A DNA stretch of 64,000 nucleotides from Mycocentrospora acerina (GCA_022701365.1 JAKUHH010000146.1:191677-255676); one strand, 5' to 3'; shown: positions 33,624-46,114, numbered from the stretch's first letter. The notes: a model not told the origin generated them from the sequence alone. Program-made: numbers and translations.

Positions 33624-35363
33624 ATGCCGGGCATTGAAACCACGAATCGTCCCGATGAGTGGAAGATTGAGCAAGGCCTGTCAGGGGCCGTACTTCCAGT
33701 CCTCGATATGACTGGTCCAGTGACCAAGGCCCTTGATCCTCAGGTCTTTGGAGAGCCAAAAATCAATGACGAGGCAGCAATAAAGTCGGTGGGCAATCGC
33801 GATGAATTATTTGCGCGTGAACGTAAGGGCTGGATCGGGTAAGGCATTTGGTTCGCCTGTGGGTGCAAGCTGACAAAAGTCTCCAGCTACGTGGAATGGG
33901 AGAACTATCCTGAAAAGAAAGCTGCGGCACATAAGATCTTGACTTCCCAAACTTTTCTTCCCAATCCAGAATACCAGCTTGGCCCTATACCTGGTACCAA
34001 CCCTGTGCTTCCTGGCACTAATTGGAAACTGTGGCATCAAGCAGTTGGAGGTGAACTTTCAAAGGTTTCCGAAGACTCTTGGGATACAGTACTCAAGGAG
34101 AAACACCCAGACATGCTTCACCTATTGCAGTTTCCATACAATGGGGAACCACCAAAACGATTAGTAACAGATAAGGCAATCACGCCAAATTCGCTGCATT
34201 TCGTGCGCAACCATGGAGGTATTCCCATCATCAACAAGGAAGACTTCAGTTTCCTGATGGACGGTCTTGTTAAAAACCCTCAATCGTTTACTCTAGATGA
34301 TCTCATGGATGAAACAAGATTTCCTCGCATAGAGAAAGTTGCGACTATGCAGTGTTCGGGCACACGTCGCATTGAGCAGATTCTAAAGTACCCAGGCCAA
34401 GGTGATGAAGTACCCCAGGCTCCATGGGCTGAGGGCGCTATCGGTACAGCTCGCTACGTTGGAATTAGTCTAAAGAAGGTCATTAAGGCATGCGGAGGAT
34501 TAGTCGACGGCGCTGAGCATCTCGAATTTTACGGCGCGGACACATACTTCAAGGATGACCAAGTCATGAACTATCTCGTCAGTGTTCCTTGGTCCAAGGT
34601 AAAAGCTAATGAGGTATTACTAGCCTGGGAAATGAATGGAGAGGTATTACCAAGAATTCATGGTTATCCGCTTCGTTTAGTCGTCCTAGGATACATTGGC
34701 GCTAGAAGTGTCAAATGGCTGTACCGAATCAAGGCCATTAGGGACCCAAGTAGAGCTCCTGTTCAGAGCAAAGAATACCTCTATTTTCCCCAACAGGTTG
34801 GAAAGCATAATCTCAAGATGACAGATGGTATTCAGATTCAAGAGATGCCTGTCAGCTCGGCCATCATGTCTCCCTGGACAAAACAGGTCGTCATTCATAA
34901 TGGAAAAATTCGCTGCAAGGGATGGGCATATTCCGGTGGTGGTAGATGGCCAGAGCGTGTTGAACTCTCAATGGACGGCGGGTTCAACTGGTACGCTGTG
35001 CCACCCGAAAAGCTCTCTGAGAAACGTAGATGGACTTGGCGTACTTGGGAGTTTGATCTCCCGTGTGATGTTGAAGGCTGGGTGGAAATCGTTGTCCGCT
35101 GCTGGGACAACTCGCTCAACACCCAACCTCCAGATGTCCGCACTTCTTGGAACTGGGGCCTCCACGTCACCAGTTCATGTCACCGCATCTCTGTTTATAG
35201 TGTGAACAAGTCTAAACCCGCCACGAAGTCTCGTCTTGACGAATTTGATGAAAAAGGTATTCCATTCGGTCCTATCACAGTCCCGCTTGCTTTTCCATCC
35301 CAGACCTGGGAAGAGTACGAAGAGTTTTGGGCCAAGCACGATCCTCGTGATGCGAGGGAATAG
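33624..35363 (+). CDS. sulfite oxidase-type molybdopterin enzyme
   Basis: Oxidises sulfite to sulfate (or a related substrate) using molybdenum cofactor. Exons 33624-33838 and 33887-35363 around a 48-nt intron encode 563 residues. The Moco domain begins near residue 150 (AITPNSLHFVRNHGGIP). The molybdenum-ligating Cys is about residue 228 in MQCSGTRR; most family members have QCAGNRR. Further blocks are WAEGAIGTARYVGISL, LLAWEMNGEVLPRIHGYPLR and SVKWLYRIKAI, followed by the dimerisation domain (IRCKGWAYSGGGRWPERVEL). There is no cytochrome b5 domain and no obvious mitochondrial leader, so it is not the animal-type heme enzyme; electron acceptor and location are unknown. The first 140 residues are unusual for the family. 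It stands alone in AT-rich DNA. Confidence 0.88.
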
Positions 35364-37008
35364 TGCCGAGTTTCGGAATAATTGCTTCTGTCAATTTTCA
35401 AGATGTCATCGTGTAGCTGCTTGTTCAGATCGGAATGTTTCTAACATCAGGTCTTTTTTTACATATGATTTTGATGTGCTATCTTTCTGACTTTGAAGAC
35501 CTTGCTGAATGTTGTTCCGTGGTCATTTAAAATAGATGCTAATTGAATTCATTATAATGTGAATCAATAAAAGTCGCATTTAATTTGATTTGATCATCTG
35601 TAATGCAAACTCAATCGATGGTATAGTAATCTGGAACCAGCTGCTTTACAGCATACTTGTCGTGAAGCCGCAACTCCTGATTGGGGACCATAATTAAAAC
35701 GGGCGAAGTAACGTTCAAGTAAAAAGTCATTTAGACTCCGTAATTAACTAGTGCCTGTTATTGGATAATAGGTCTCCCAGGTTCTTGGTTAGGATAATGA
35801 CGGCAAATTTACGGCTTTTCAATGAAAATAATAACCATATCATTGAGGAAGATTTTTAAAAAGAGCAAGCAGCGTGAGATTTAGAATGGTCAAAACCCAA
35901 GTATTTGGACATCTAAGCTTGTGAACCCGTGCCCTTGCAATTCGCAGTTTTGAAGGGAAAGTGTCATTTAGTGTGGAAAGGATAAGAATATTACTAACCT
36001 AGCCGTTGTTATGTGTAGTATATTATCGAAACAAAGCATTAGACTCACTGAACACTCTAGAAAAAAAAAGTCATTATCGATAATCTTACTTTACGACTAA
36101 GATAGAGGGGAATTCTTCGCGGTGGTCGCCATTGAGGCGCCACACGCTGATTTGTTGCAACACCGGCAGATGACTGAGCACACTCAATCCTCCTCCACAT
36201 TATAATTTAGGTAGTAGGCACAAAATGATACCAGAAATAGCTCTCAAATCAACTAGTCTAATCATATACTATCCTCTCTATTCTTATCAGGAAGCAAGAC
36301 TAGTAGAGCAAACTATTATTTTGAAGCTTTGATGATGATTCAAATGGCGATTTGGCAAGCGCCCTGATTATCGCACTTTAGCCTAGTAGATAAAAACATA
36401 TGTTGAAGTTTAATTGAGATTTTTAAATTCTGCTAGTAGTATATTCATTCCTTTTCAAAGTCTCGGGATGACGTATTTGCTTCTTAGTCATCAAGATATC
36501 TCCTGATATACATACCATCTCCCCTTGTTTTTACCACGTAACGGTTTGACTAGTCTTGCAGTATCTTAGATTTAGAAGAGCGTTTAGATAAAATAGTGGC
36601 ACTTCTGACCCGAATAACAGGTCAAATCAAGGCATATAGAATCGCAGGAAATTACAACTTTGTGACAATTTGACAAGTTTTCTTGAAGATGCAATATTTC
36701 TCGATTAAAAGTAATAGGAACTAGCCTATTTCCATTTTCATGACATCACTGAAACTCGAAACCATTGTTATATGTCTGAAAGACCGCGTTGAGTACATCG
36801 GCGTCCAAGGTCATGTTTTTGGACTGTATTGAAAGTTTTCATTTAGCCAAGAATTTAGCATTCAGTGGAAAGAATCGATGTTCTACTCTAATAATTTTAT
36901 GATTGCAATTTATCCCAATTCTTAATGAGGCTAGACTCTTCATTCCTTGTAACACTCTGATCAAAGATGTCAATGTGGTCCTTCGAATTGATAGCTATAC
37001 TATATTGT
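35364..37008. other. AT-rich intergenic
   Basis: No open frame of note and no recognisable element across 1.6 kb of AT-rich DNA. Confidence 0.5.
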
Positions 37009-38004
37009 CTAAGAAGCTGAGCGGACTACTGTTTGATAATTGTCTATAGGCGCTTCATCTTTAACCTTCTGCCATATTTCGTCGACCTTTTTCGTAGCGC
37101 TATCACTTAATGGGCCCTTGCTACAGGATAACAATGTTTGTTCCAACTGCGCAAGCCCACTGGAACCTATCACGATTCCATCTCCGTATTCAGGCTTGAG
37201 AACGCTATTGAATACGATCCATCTATAAGCGAGCTCAGCCTTAGAGATACCCTCTTCGTTTGCGATCAGTTCCCATCCTTCCAATGCTTCCATGTACATA
37301 TCCTTGACAAACATCTTATGGTACAGGCCATACATTTGGTCTGGACTGAACCGTGTGCCACCAGCTTCGATCTGATCACGAGATTTGGTAAGAAACCCAC
37401 CGGCAATGGGCGAGTAAGCGTAGAAGGCAATGCCTAGTTTACGCAGCAGAGGAATGAGCTCTTCCTCTGGTGCTCGTGCAACGGCAGAATAGTTGCCCTG
37501 ATAAACAGTTGGTAGGACGTAACCGTTTGCGAAACATACGTCGAAGACCTTCTGTACATCATTGGGAGGATGATTGGATAACCCAAATCGGCGAAAAAGG
37601 CCACACTCGTATGCGGCGTGTACGCCTGCTAATGTTTCTTCAAGAGGTGTGTTGTACACAGGAGCGTGAAGGTAAAAGATGTCAACCTTCGGCACGTTTA
37701 GTCTCCCAAGACTCTCTTTCGCAGTGTTGAGAACACTCTCTCGACTGTTTGTGCTTTCCTCGGGGGCCCAGCCACCGAGCCATTTCGTATCAATGAGAAA
37801 GCCATGCACGGTGCCTGCCTGAAGAGTACCAAGCCTGAGTTCGGACTGGTTATATGCTTGCGCAGAGTCGAGTTTATTACAACCGTATTTCTTGAGGATA
37901 GAGAAAGCCTCCAAAACATTTGAGTCCGACTGACCCCAGAAACTTTTAGGATCGCCCAAATTGGCCGTTCCCAACGCAATGGTGATTTTCTCGGCGTCTG
38001 CCAT
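37009..38004 (-). CDS. aldo-keto reductase, AKR7/aflatoxin-aldehyde-reductase-like
   Basis: NADPH-dependent carbonyl reductase with a TIM-barrel fold. Single exon, 331 residues, the usual length. The catalytic tetrad is intact: Asp46 (NKLDSAQAY), Tyr51, Lys74 (IDTKWLGG) and His113 (IFYLHAPV). Further family blocks are RFGLSNHPPNDVQKV, QGNYSAVARAPEEELIPLL, FYAYSPIAGGFLT and IVIGSSGLAQLEQ near the cofactor phosphate site. The closest relatives I recall are AKR7 aldehyde reductases and norsolorinic-acid-reductase-like fungal proteins; the substrate cannot be told. It lies alone, about 1.4 kb from the 3' end of the secreted FAD oxidase gene on the same strand, so a functional link is only a possibility. 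Confidence 0.9.
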   Translation of the reverse strand: MADAEKITIALGTANLGDPKSFWGQSDSNVLEAFSILKKYGCNKLDSAQAYNQSELRLGTLQAGTVHGFLIDTKWLGGWAPEESTNSRESVLNTAKESLGRLNVPKVDIFYLHAPVYNTPLEETLAGVHAAYECGLFRRFGLSNHPPNDVQKVFDVCFANGYVLPTVYQGNYSAVARAPEEELIPLLRKLGIAFYAYSPIAGGFLTKSRDQIEAGGTRFSPDQMYGLYHKMFVKDMYMEALEGWELIANEEGISKAELAYRWIVFNSVLKPEYGDGIVIGSSGLAQLEQTLLSCSKGPLSDSATKKVDEIWQKVKDEAPIDNYQTVVRSAS

Positions 38005-39395
38005 TAGGTATTGATGATTTTTAAAAGTTAGATATTGATGTGAGAGCAGAGAAAACTCCGGAGGTGTCTTACCCTTATATACCAGAATATCTTCCGTGAA
38101 CTAGTGGAATGTTTGGCACCTCTTTAGATGCCATGATGTGCGGCTTAGGAGATAAGATGGATATATGTTATCTCCAGAAGAGTAAGATCAGCATTCATGG
38201 CAAGAAACAGCGTTCCACTCTCCAGATATTGGTCAAAGCAATCATGTTACTTCACGCCCCAGTTGGGATTCCGCCGAACTAGCCAAAGATCAAAGTTCTC
38301 AACTCAAGCGCAGCACTAGGCAATACACGACAATCTAGTGGTTCCGTAGGCATTTTCCATATCAATCAAATGTATTTTTGGTTCACAAGTTGGGGTGCAG
38401 TCCACCTTTACTTCGTTTACCCGCATTCTCTGCAAGAAAATTAATAGAAATGCTAAGACCTGACAAGCAACACATTTTTCTGAGTCATTGATCATGGACG
38501 ACTGCTTTTTACATGAAAAATCTATAAAAAAGTAAAAGCTAGTCATTCGATAGTAATCAACCAATGTCTTTACCTCCTGCTGTTGAATGTCTACATACTG
38601 TATGTTATTAAATTATGCTAAGCAGGGATCTAACTACAGGGGTAGGGCCATATATCCACTTAACGATTATGCACCTGTCAGCTTCTCGCGTTAGCGCAAA
38701 ACCTGATGGTGCCTAAATTTACCATGAAGTTTCACCGAAAGCGTGTCAGATAGTTATGGAAAACCCCTTCCGAACACCTTAAATTTTAGCTTTGGACTTT
38801 CGATAGAGAATTCATGAGGCAAGAAGCTAGCAGTTTCATTTAAATAAAGCTAGAATATAGTATGGGTACAAGCTTGCTGAATGCCGTCGTATTACGTTAT
38901 CTTGGCACTGCTTTCATGTTCGCTCCATTGCGGGGCTGAAGCCAGTCTTCAACCACAACAAATGGCTCTTTTTTGCCAATTGCTACTTGACTTCAACACG
39001 CAGATTATTCGTCACAATTGATTCATGCATAATGTCCGAACAGTTATTATTCAATGTTCGATAGTTTGCGCCAGCTTTTCAGGATTGTTAAAGTTACATC
39101 TCATGAGCGTAAAGCGATTTCAGTGGAGCCGAAAATAGTTAGGTAAAGACAGACACGGCTCAACAGCCCCAACTCGACCCTAACTCTCCCTATCCCCAGG
39201 TAGAAAAAAAATTCTTGAATCGGAATAAGAAAGAGAATGACCAAGCTTCGTTGACAGTTGCGAAACACCAAAGAATACTTGGCATGTTGCGTGTAATAAG
39301 TTTGTTACTCTCTGTTTTGATCAATGATACTACCGAAGCTCAGTAATCATTTTTATACCAGAAGAAGCGAAAAAGAGACGATAGTTGAGAATCAA
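38005..39395. other. AT-rich intergenic
   Basis: AT-rich spacer without a supported gene. Confidence 0.5.
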
Positions 39396-41108
39396 CTATT
39401 GCAATTTGAAAAATCCCCGCCAGAGCCCTTGAGACGTGAAAATCCCTCTGGGATCAACGCTGTTCTGGATCTCGATCAATCTTTGCTTATTGCTCTCCCC
39501 GTACCCTGAGAATGGGTCATGGTCAAACTTTGCATAGTTGATATAAACGTATGGATGGGAAGCGTTCATGGCTACTGATGCTGAACGAATTCCTTGAATC
39601 ACTCGGTCTGAAAAAGCATTCATAGTTTCGTCGTCTGCTGCATTTGACCATTGCAGGGAGAGCATGGTAACTGCAAACGAGTTAGAAATAAGGATCAAAG
39701 AAGCTTTGCAGTTCCATACTGATAAGTGGTGAGTCCTCATTGATACCAAGAGCGTTGCCCCCTCGTTCTTTCATGGCTCGGACTGCGTTGGTATGTATCG
39801 GATATACGATAAGGAATGCAACTAATCCTGGTACGCCTTTTACACCTTCTACTTCTTGTCTGAAGATATTGATGGCTCTTCTGCTCACATCCACCGATGG
39901 GTAGTAAGTAACCGTAGAAAATAAGTGACTGACTATGTTAGGAAGTTTCCAGAATGATTTTGGCGCTGAAAACATACCGATCCCTTCCACTTGGTGCAGT
40001 CGGAGCAGAAAGATTAGTGAGACTGTTGATTGCACCGGTTCTAGATTCATACGGAATTCGACTTAATCCATCGTAAACAGGCGGGTCTTGGATTGGCTTC
40101 GCATATCTAGCCCTGCCGATAGTTGTGAAACGATCCTGGGCTTGATTATACATGTCGAAGTATTCGTAAAGCATATCTGGGTCTTCAACGGAAGTGAAGA
40201 GTTTTTGGGATTCCACCAAGACCTCGTTGGTGCGGTTCGCGTTGAAATTCCAGGTTGCAGCGTACAACAAACCTTGTGGGAAAACCCGTGCTAGAAATGA
40301 AGTGACAATGCCAAAATTGTTCGCACCACCACGAAGCGCCCAGTAGAGATCCGGATTATGATACTCGTTTGCAATCACAACAGATGAATTGGCAAGAACA
40401 ATCTAAACAAACGGTTAGTGATATGGTGCAACCAAGGAGGCGATAGTGCGCACCTCATACTCAAAAATATTATCCAAAGCCCATCCCCACCTTGGAGACA
40501 AGGGTGAAGTTCCTCCACCAAGTGTGAAGCCACCCACGCCAACGCTTCCTGTTCTTCCTCCAACGAAGGATAGGTTGAAAGGCTCTAGGGCAGAATAGAC
40601 CTGGTGAGAAGTAGCACCTCCACCGATGACCGCGGAAGTTTGATTTCCAGATATTGTTACCGTGTTCATTCTCGCTAGGTCGATTGTGACACCACCTACG
40701 GAGTTTGAGTCATCTTCGTGTCGAGAATGTCCTCCGCACTTGACCGCAAATCTACAACCATTATCGACCAGAATCGTCAGGATGCTTGAGACGTTGGCTG
40801 CGCTAGATGGCTCCACGCGGCAGGCAGGGCGAACTACCTGTTGCCTAGCGTCCCAAAACGTGATATTGTCATTCTCAGGATAGTGTAGGGCAGTGCCGAA
40901 CCTGAAGGAAAGCTCTTCACACTACATAAAGTCAGAAGTTTACCTGAATAGGAAGTGTAATGCATACTGTTTGATGACAAGCTGTAGAGATTGTATCATT
41001 GGAATTGGAGATGGTGCGAACATTATGTGCGGAAGACAGATCTCCTAATGAATTGGCGAGAACCGCATCGCTGAATGTGCTGGTCGATAGGAAGAGGAAC
41101 CACAGCAT
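39396..41108 (-). CDS. secreted FAD-linked oxidase, berberine-bridge-enzyme type
   Basis: VAO-family flavoprotein; relatives oxidise sugars or secondary metabolites. Exons 41108-40968, 40921-40454, 40402-39978, 39928-39720 and 39670-39396, joined by four introns of 46-51 nt, give 505 residues. The signal peptide starts MLWFLFLSTSTFSDAVLA. The FAD-binding part shows VKCGGHSRHED, with His112 as the expected covalent FAD attachment, then GGFTLGGGTSPLSPRWGWALDN and LYWALRGGANNFGIVTSF. The C-terminal BBE segment ends with INYAKFDHDPFSGYGESNKQRLIEIQNSVDPRGIF. The second, cysteinyl FAD link of bicovalent carbohydrate oxidases appears absent, since the aligned stretch reads GGRTGSVGVGG. The substrate is unknown. 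The neighbouring SMP-30-like and reductase genes suggest sugar or lactone chemistry, which is inference. Confidence 0.9.
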
Positions 41109-43741
41109 ACTGGATTTTGGTTACGATAACAAGAGACGTGCAGGTCTTCACAAAATAAAAGTTAATTAACCCTGACAAAATGTTAGAAAAGAGCCTGACT
41201 TGAGCTACATATATAGAGAATTGGATCCATTGTAGCTTTGACCGTTTTTGGGCACGATTTACCCTACTCGATGCAGCAGAATACACAAACAGACAACAAT
41301 GAGACCATATTTCTGCATAAAGTTACTTCATCATGTTTTGAATCAGGTTCTTAGGTATATAGATTGCGCCGAGATCCTCGCAACCTGCAAGCACGTCTAG
41401 GGTGAGGACCCACATTGTCACAGTGCGGCACTGCTTGCAGAACAGACAATTTCGTAGAAAAGGATGTAACTCTGGCTAATTCCGTTTACTCCTGCAATAT
41501 CTAGTCACCCTAAACAATTCAAAAGCGTAAACCATAAGCAAGCAGCCGGCTACCTCGGTGTTCTTGAGGTCTGACTGTGTGTTTGTGCAGCATCGGAGCG
41601 TCATAGGTATTCACAAATCATAACGAGTTATAAAATTTCGCTGGTTAGAAATCAATGGTGTTAAAACTAGTTGTTGATAATGGGCTAACTTTCATCTTCT
41701 TTTCGCCACGGCGAATGACTTGTTTAGAGATTTGGGTGAGGATCTTTTGAGAATGCCTTGGCCCGACATTGGCGCACATTTCATTGGTTAGGATAAGTGG
41801 CACATCCGCAGTAGATGTCGCTAAATTTTCAAGCTACTGCAACCTGCTTATGGGCTTGACAAGTGTAAACAACCAAGCTTGTTGTGGAACTGAGGAGTAA
41901 GGTTACATCATTTTCGGCCTCCAAGCCTTAAACAGAGTATATAAAGACTCCTTTAATAAATGGCATTGAGCCGAAATATTCCCTTTGGTGTACCGCATCG
42001 CAGATTTTACTGGCAAGCACTCCTACGGCAGATATCTCTCATTACAATTCACATCTATCTAGATAAGGTCGAGAAGGAGTTTTGGTTTATGATTTTTGTT
42101 CGCGATCAAAACGAGTTTCTGCTTGTCCTTAAAAGATCCTGAAGGAAAATAAAGTTAGTAGTCATTTTGCATTCGGCACTGGTGTACTACAATGTGATAT
42201 ATGACAGAGTGACAAACGAAGACACAACGAGTGTTGAAATCTCTATAACATTCGCTATACTATGACTTCCAGGAATACCTCCCCAAATATTAGAGGCAGT
42301 AAAATACGTGTTTGTACATTTAATGTCTCAAAAGTTACTTTTGAAATTTGAATCACAGTCGCCGTGAGAGCAAGTTCGAGCTCAGATGGAGTTTGAGCAA
42401 GGGACCAGCCAGTAGATCATACAATCCAAGTACCACTGCCCGTCTTAAAAGTTTTCATGTAGCAGATCGAATGAACAGATTTATCATATTCATACAATCA
42501 ACAGAAAAACGACCTTGTCTTGAATATATTGTGCATTACTCAAATTGTAATACCATACCAGAAGTAATAGAGACTGCAATCAGATTAGGCGCCAGTAACG
42601 CGCACCATCTCAAGTAAATCCTAGTCAATTTTGATATAGGATCGCTACTGGGTGACGTATCACAGGTATTTATGAAAATTTGATTGAAAAAACAGACTAC
42701 CTATACTGAGATGGCCCTTCAGTATTAGCTGGGCAACCGATTGGCCTGACGGCCATTTTCTCAAAGGAAAACGAGAGAACAAATGGCAGCTAAGCATGTA
42801 CAAGATAAGATGCAACGAATAACAACTTAACTTGGGATGCGAGTAATATTGATGATGTAGATGAACAGAGTTCGGAAAGCTGATTTCTGTAATTTGTTTC
42901 ACTCAGTGTCTTGTTCCTGGTATACCTCAAGCTTTCTAAGGTTCATATCGTTCAATGTATGAATAGTAGTTACGCGGGAACCATCGGCCACCTGGTCCTT
43001 ACGGAAAAGCCAGAGCCAGCAGAAAAAACTTGCGTAAAACGCTAGGCGAAGAATTAATATTGGAACTGGTGCATGGAAAGAGTCGGAGGTGATCCATAGA
43101 TAGCATTTGTTTCCAAGAACTCAAAATAGGTAATTGCCCCGAGATGTCGTTAGAGGAAGACTCCTGAGAAGCTTGCAAACAATCGAGAGGGATAATCAAG
43201 CGTTCAGCTTGGTGGCTACCTCTGGGACTCTTTTGACTGCGTTATTCTTGGAAGTCTCATATTTCTTCAAATATTCAGAGATCAAAGGAAGTGTTTAGGA
43301 CCAACTGTTGCATAAAACTACAATTAAAGTAAACTAGTTCCTCATTCGATCTACCTATGGGTTAACAGAGTGGGTTCGCTACCGTTTTTTGAATTGGATT
43401 GCTGTATGAGAACCCATTTGGAGATTCTCAGTAAGGGAAAGAACAGAAGGAACAGTATCGGCCCGTAATTCTTAGACTTTTAATCCGGCAAAAGTGCGGA
43501 CTGGAAATATTTGACCAGGTATCTATCACTGGTAAAGTGCGGTCTATGCAGATCAAGATAACACGGACTTTGCACTTGTGACGTAAGAAATAGCTAAATT
43601 GCTTTGATGATGTTCCTGCATAGATCTACGTTAGTCGTGCATAAATTATCGGACGATTGTATAAATTGTTCGAAGAACGTGGCTTTTCTTGGATGCCAGT
43701 TTTCATCAGTTAAATTCAGTCAACTCGACAATTTTGATATC
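41109..43741. other. AT-rich intergenic, divergent FAD oxidase and SMP-30-like promoters
   Basis: 2.6 kb with no supported gene. Short frames (41960-42142, 42348-42617, 42660-42902) look like chance. It contains the shared upstream region of two secreted-protein genes. Confidence 0.5.
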
Positions 43742-44728
43742 ATGTCAAAATTTACGTTATTTTTCTTCAGCCTCCTCTGGCCTGCTACGTCAGGATTGCC
43801 TACAGACACAAGGTTAGCACCTAGAGAACTGTTAAATACAACATCCTTGAATTTGCCTCTCGAAGTCTCTCAATTTGCTATTGGAACATGGGTTGAAAAT
43901 ATTGCTGTCCGCTCGAATGGCAAACTTCTTGTTACTATGACTACTCCTCCTGAACTTTGGGAGATCGACCCCTTCCAGCCACCAGGATCAAACGCTACGA
44001 AGATGATACACCATTTCAACGGAGTTGAGCAAGTTACTGGTATCACAGAGGTTGAGCCCGAAATCTTCATGGTCGCGGCTGGCAAAAGCATCTGGAAAAT
44101 CAACTACAGAAATCAGACCCATGTCAGCGTGTCTGAGGTTGTGAAAATAACCACAGCACGTCTTCTGAATGGCCTGACTACTCTGGACGCGAATTCAGGC
44201 ACAATACTTGCTGCGGATTCCCAGCTCGGTCTGATTTGGCGGATCAACACTAGGACCGCAGACTACGAAGTGTCCCTGCAGGACACCACGATGGTGCCAA
44301 GCGATGGCTTGGGCGTTCCCCTTGGCGTTAATGGTGTGAGGGTTTGGAAAGACTATGTGTACTATAACAACAGTCCACGAAAGCTTCTGTGCCGCGTTCA
44401 CGTTGACTTGACCACTGGAAAAGCTGTCGGCCCATACGAAGTTATCACTGAAGGTGTTCTATCTGATGACTTTGCCATATCACCTAACGGCGTCTCTTAC
44501 CTCGCTGGACTTACCGATAATATTGTTATGCAGGTTCAATTGAATGGTACCCGGAAGGTCGTAGCTGGGAATCTCAACTCAACTGAAGTAGCTGGCGCAA
44601 CCTCTGCAGCATTTGGAAGAACGCCTGGACGTTACAATGTGCTCTATGTTACTACTAGCGGAGGAATTTCAGCGCCTGTCAACGGGTCATTTGTTGAAGG
44701 AGGAAAGGTTATGGCGATTACATTGTGA
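43742..44728 (+). CDS. secreted SMP-30/gluconolactonase-like beta-propeller protein
   Basis: Single exon, 328 residues. The ATG at 43742 is preferred over an in-frame codon at 43604 because it places the hydrophobic signal MSKFTLFFFSLLWPATSG at the amino terminus. The rest carries the repeated beta-propeller pattern of the SMP-30 superfamily: WVENIAVRSNGKLLVTMTTP, LLNGLTTLDANSGTILAADS, LGLIWRINTRT, LGVPLGVNGVRVWKDYVYYN and ISPNGVSYLAGLTDNIVMQV. Family members hydrolyse lactones (gluconolactonase) or have unknown roles; metal ligands cannot be confirmed by eye. It is highly N-glycosylation prone, with one cysteine after the signal. It is divergent from the secreted FAD oxidase. A lactonase role acting on the product of that oxidase is attractive but unproven. 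Confidence 0.75.
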   Translation: MSKFTLFFFSLLWPATSGLPTDTRLAPRELLNTTSLNLPLEVSQFAIGTWVENIAVRSNGKLLVTMTTPPELWEIDPFQPPGSNATKMIHHFNGVEQVTGITEVEPEIFMVAAGKSIWKINYRNQTHVSVSEVVKITTARLLNGLTTLDANSGTILAADSQLGLIWRINTRTADYEVSLQDTTMVPSDGLGVPLGVNGVRVWKDYVYYNNSPRKLLCRVHVDLTTGKAVGPYEVITEGVLSDDFAISPNGVSYLAGLTDNIVMQVQLNGTRKVVAGNLNSTEVAGATSAAFGRTPGRYNVLYVTTSGGISAPVNGSFVEGGKVMAITL

Positions 44729-45599
44729 GCGGTGGCATTCTTTCAAAAAAGTGGCAAGGAGTGATGGAATTAATAATGGTAGGCGTAAATGGATCCTAGT
44801 AACGTAGATATGAATGTAAAAATTGGAGAGTACAGTACTTGTATCTTCTTACTTTTAATTTTTTGAGAGATTCAATCCTGTAGCGGTGAGGTGGCAATGT
44901 GTAAACAAGCAGTTATGGCAGAGATTGGACTGCACACTTTGAGGGATTTGTCTTCCAGAGTATTCCATTCAGAAATCATCGAGAAAAGAAATAATGCAAA
45001 ATAACCTTTATATCAACGTTTATTTCAATGTTGTTAAGGATTGTGTTGGATTGGAAGTTGATGGGTCAATTTAGCGTTTTAGCCCTCCAAAATGGCTGAA
45101 TGAGTGAGGGACCTACCCTACTGAAACAAACTTGGCGCAACTTCTTCATATCATAATCGCATTATTGCATTATTTTATACTGTTTCTTAAAATATCTCAG
45201 CAGGGGTCAAGTCTTTGCCTTTTTGAGACACTCAAAGGCCTTGATATCAGGAACTGTTACGTGGTCTATCAGATGACAGATAATAGTAACTTTTTGGCTT
45301 GTATAGCACAGTGGGAGAGCCGTGTCCTAACACTTAATACCTGAGACTTAGCAGCCACTTTTGAAAGCGGGCTACGAGCTCAGTCTTGGACAGTTGCATC
45401 GTAGAGTCGTTGAGAGTTCAAAGAAAATATCGATTGACTTTCTTGGGCAAGTTCAAAATACAGCAGAGAGCCTTGAGCGTAGTAATTAGTACCCCTTGTG
45501 GGTATCTCAATAGGAATCAGCCAATCTCGACGCTCGCACTGCATTCTGGGAAGCCTGGGATGCTAGCCTTCAAGTTGAAGAACAATGTGTACCCCTATT
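44729..45599. other. AT-rich intergenic with tRNA-like relic
   Basis: No supported gene. At 45302-45395 there is a segment with a Pol III A-box-like TAGCACAGTGGGAGAGC and a poor B-box-like GGGCTACGAGCTC, without a closed cloverleaf. Confidence 0.35.
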
Positions 45600-46114
45600 T
45601 TGGGTCCGTGGAAACGAACTTATTATTTTCGAATTCATCTTCGACACATTCCGTTATCAAAATCTATCGTGATCACATTAGACTTTGGCCGGTTCTCAGG
45701 AAAGATTGGATCTTTTATCGAAAAGCTCTGGAACCTCACCGAACAAGCAGCGCAGACTGTCCCTTACCAATACCAAGACAATCGTATTCTTGCATTTGAT
45801 TCTGTCCTCACATCCAATTGAATGGCACAGAGTACGATATAAAGCTCGTTGGAGACTTTGACCAAGCATGTGCGCACTTCAATAGCAAATTCCACAAAGA
45901 GAAGTTGCTGAAGTTCAAGTAAGCGTACCAACGAACGTTTATGCAGCACGGAGAATTCACGGTACCATTTCAGCACTACGGGAGTAATGGGCGTTTTCTT
46001 GTCACAGAGGAATGGCATTGGGGACTCGGTGCGTCAATTATGCAGGACGGTGATCTCTGCGCCGTTTTGGTCGAGGGAGAAGTGCCATTGGTTCTCCGAA
46101 CAACGGCTGTTTAG
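45600..46114 (+). pseudogene. decayed HET-domain-type protein, C-terminal part
   Basis: Plus-strand coding-like sequence broken across frames. An upstream segment in the frame ending at 45821 (SGKIGSFIEKLWNLTEQAAQ) passes by a frame change into a segment with HFNSKFHKEKLLKF, a premature TAA, then GRFLVTEEWHWGLGASIMQ and GDLCAVLVEGEVPLVLRTTA before TAG at 46114. The last part closely follows the pattern near the C-terminus of fungal heterokaryon-incompatibility proteins (TEEGxxGLGP...GDLVxVLxGGxVPFVLR). The amino-terminal HET domain is not found upstream. I regard it as a dead copy; there is no intron that could remove the in-frame stop, since the candidate GTAAGC...CAG would be only 28 nt. 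Confidence 0.6.
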
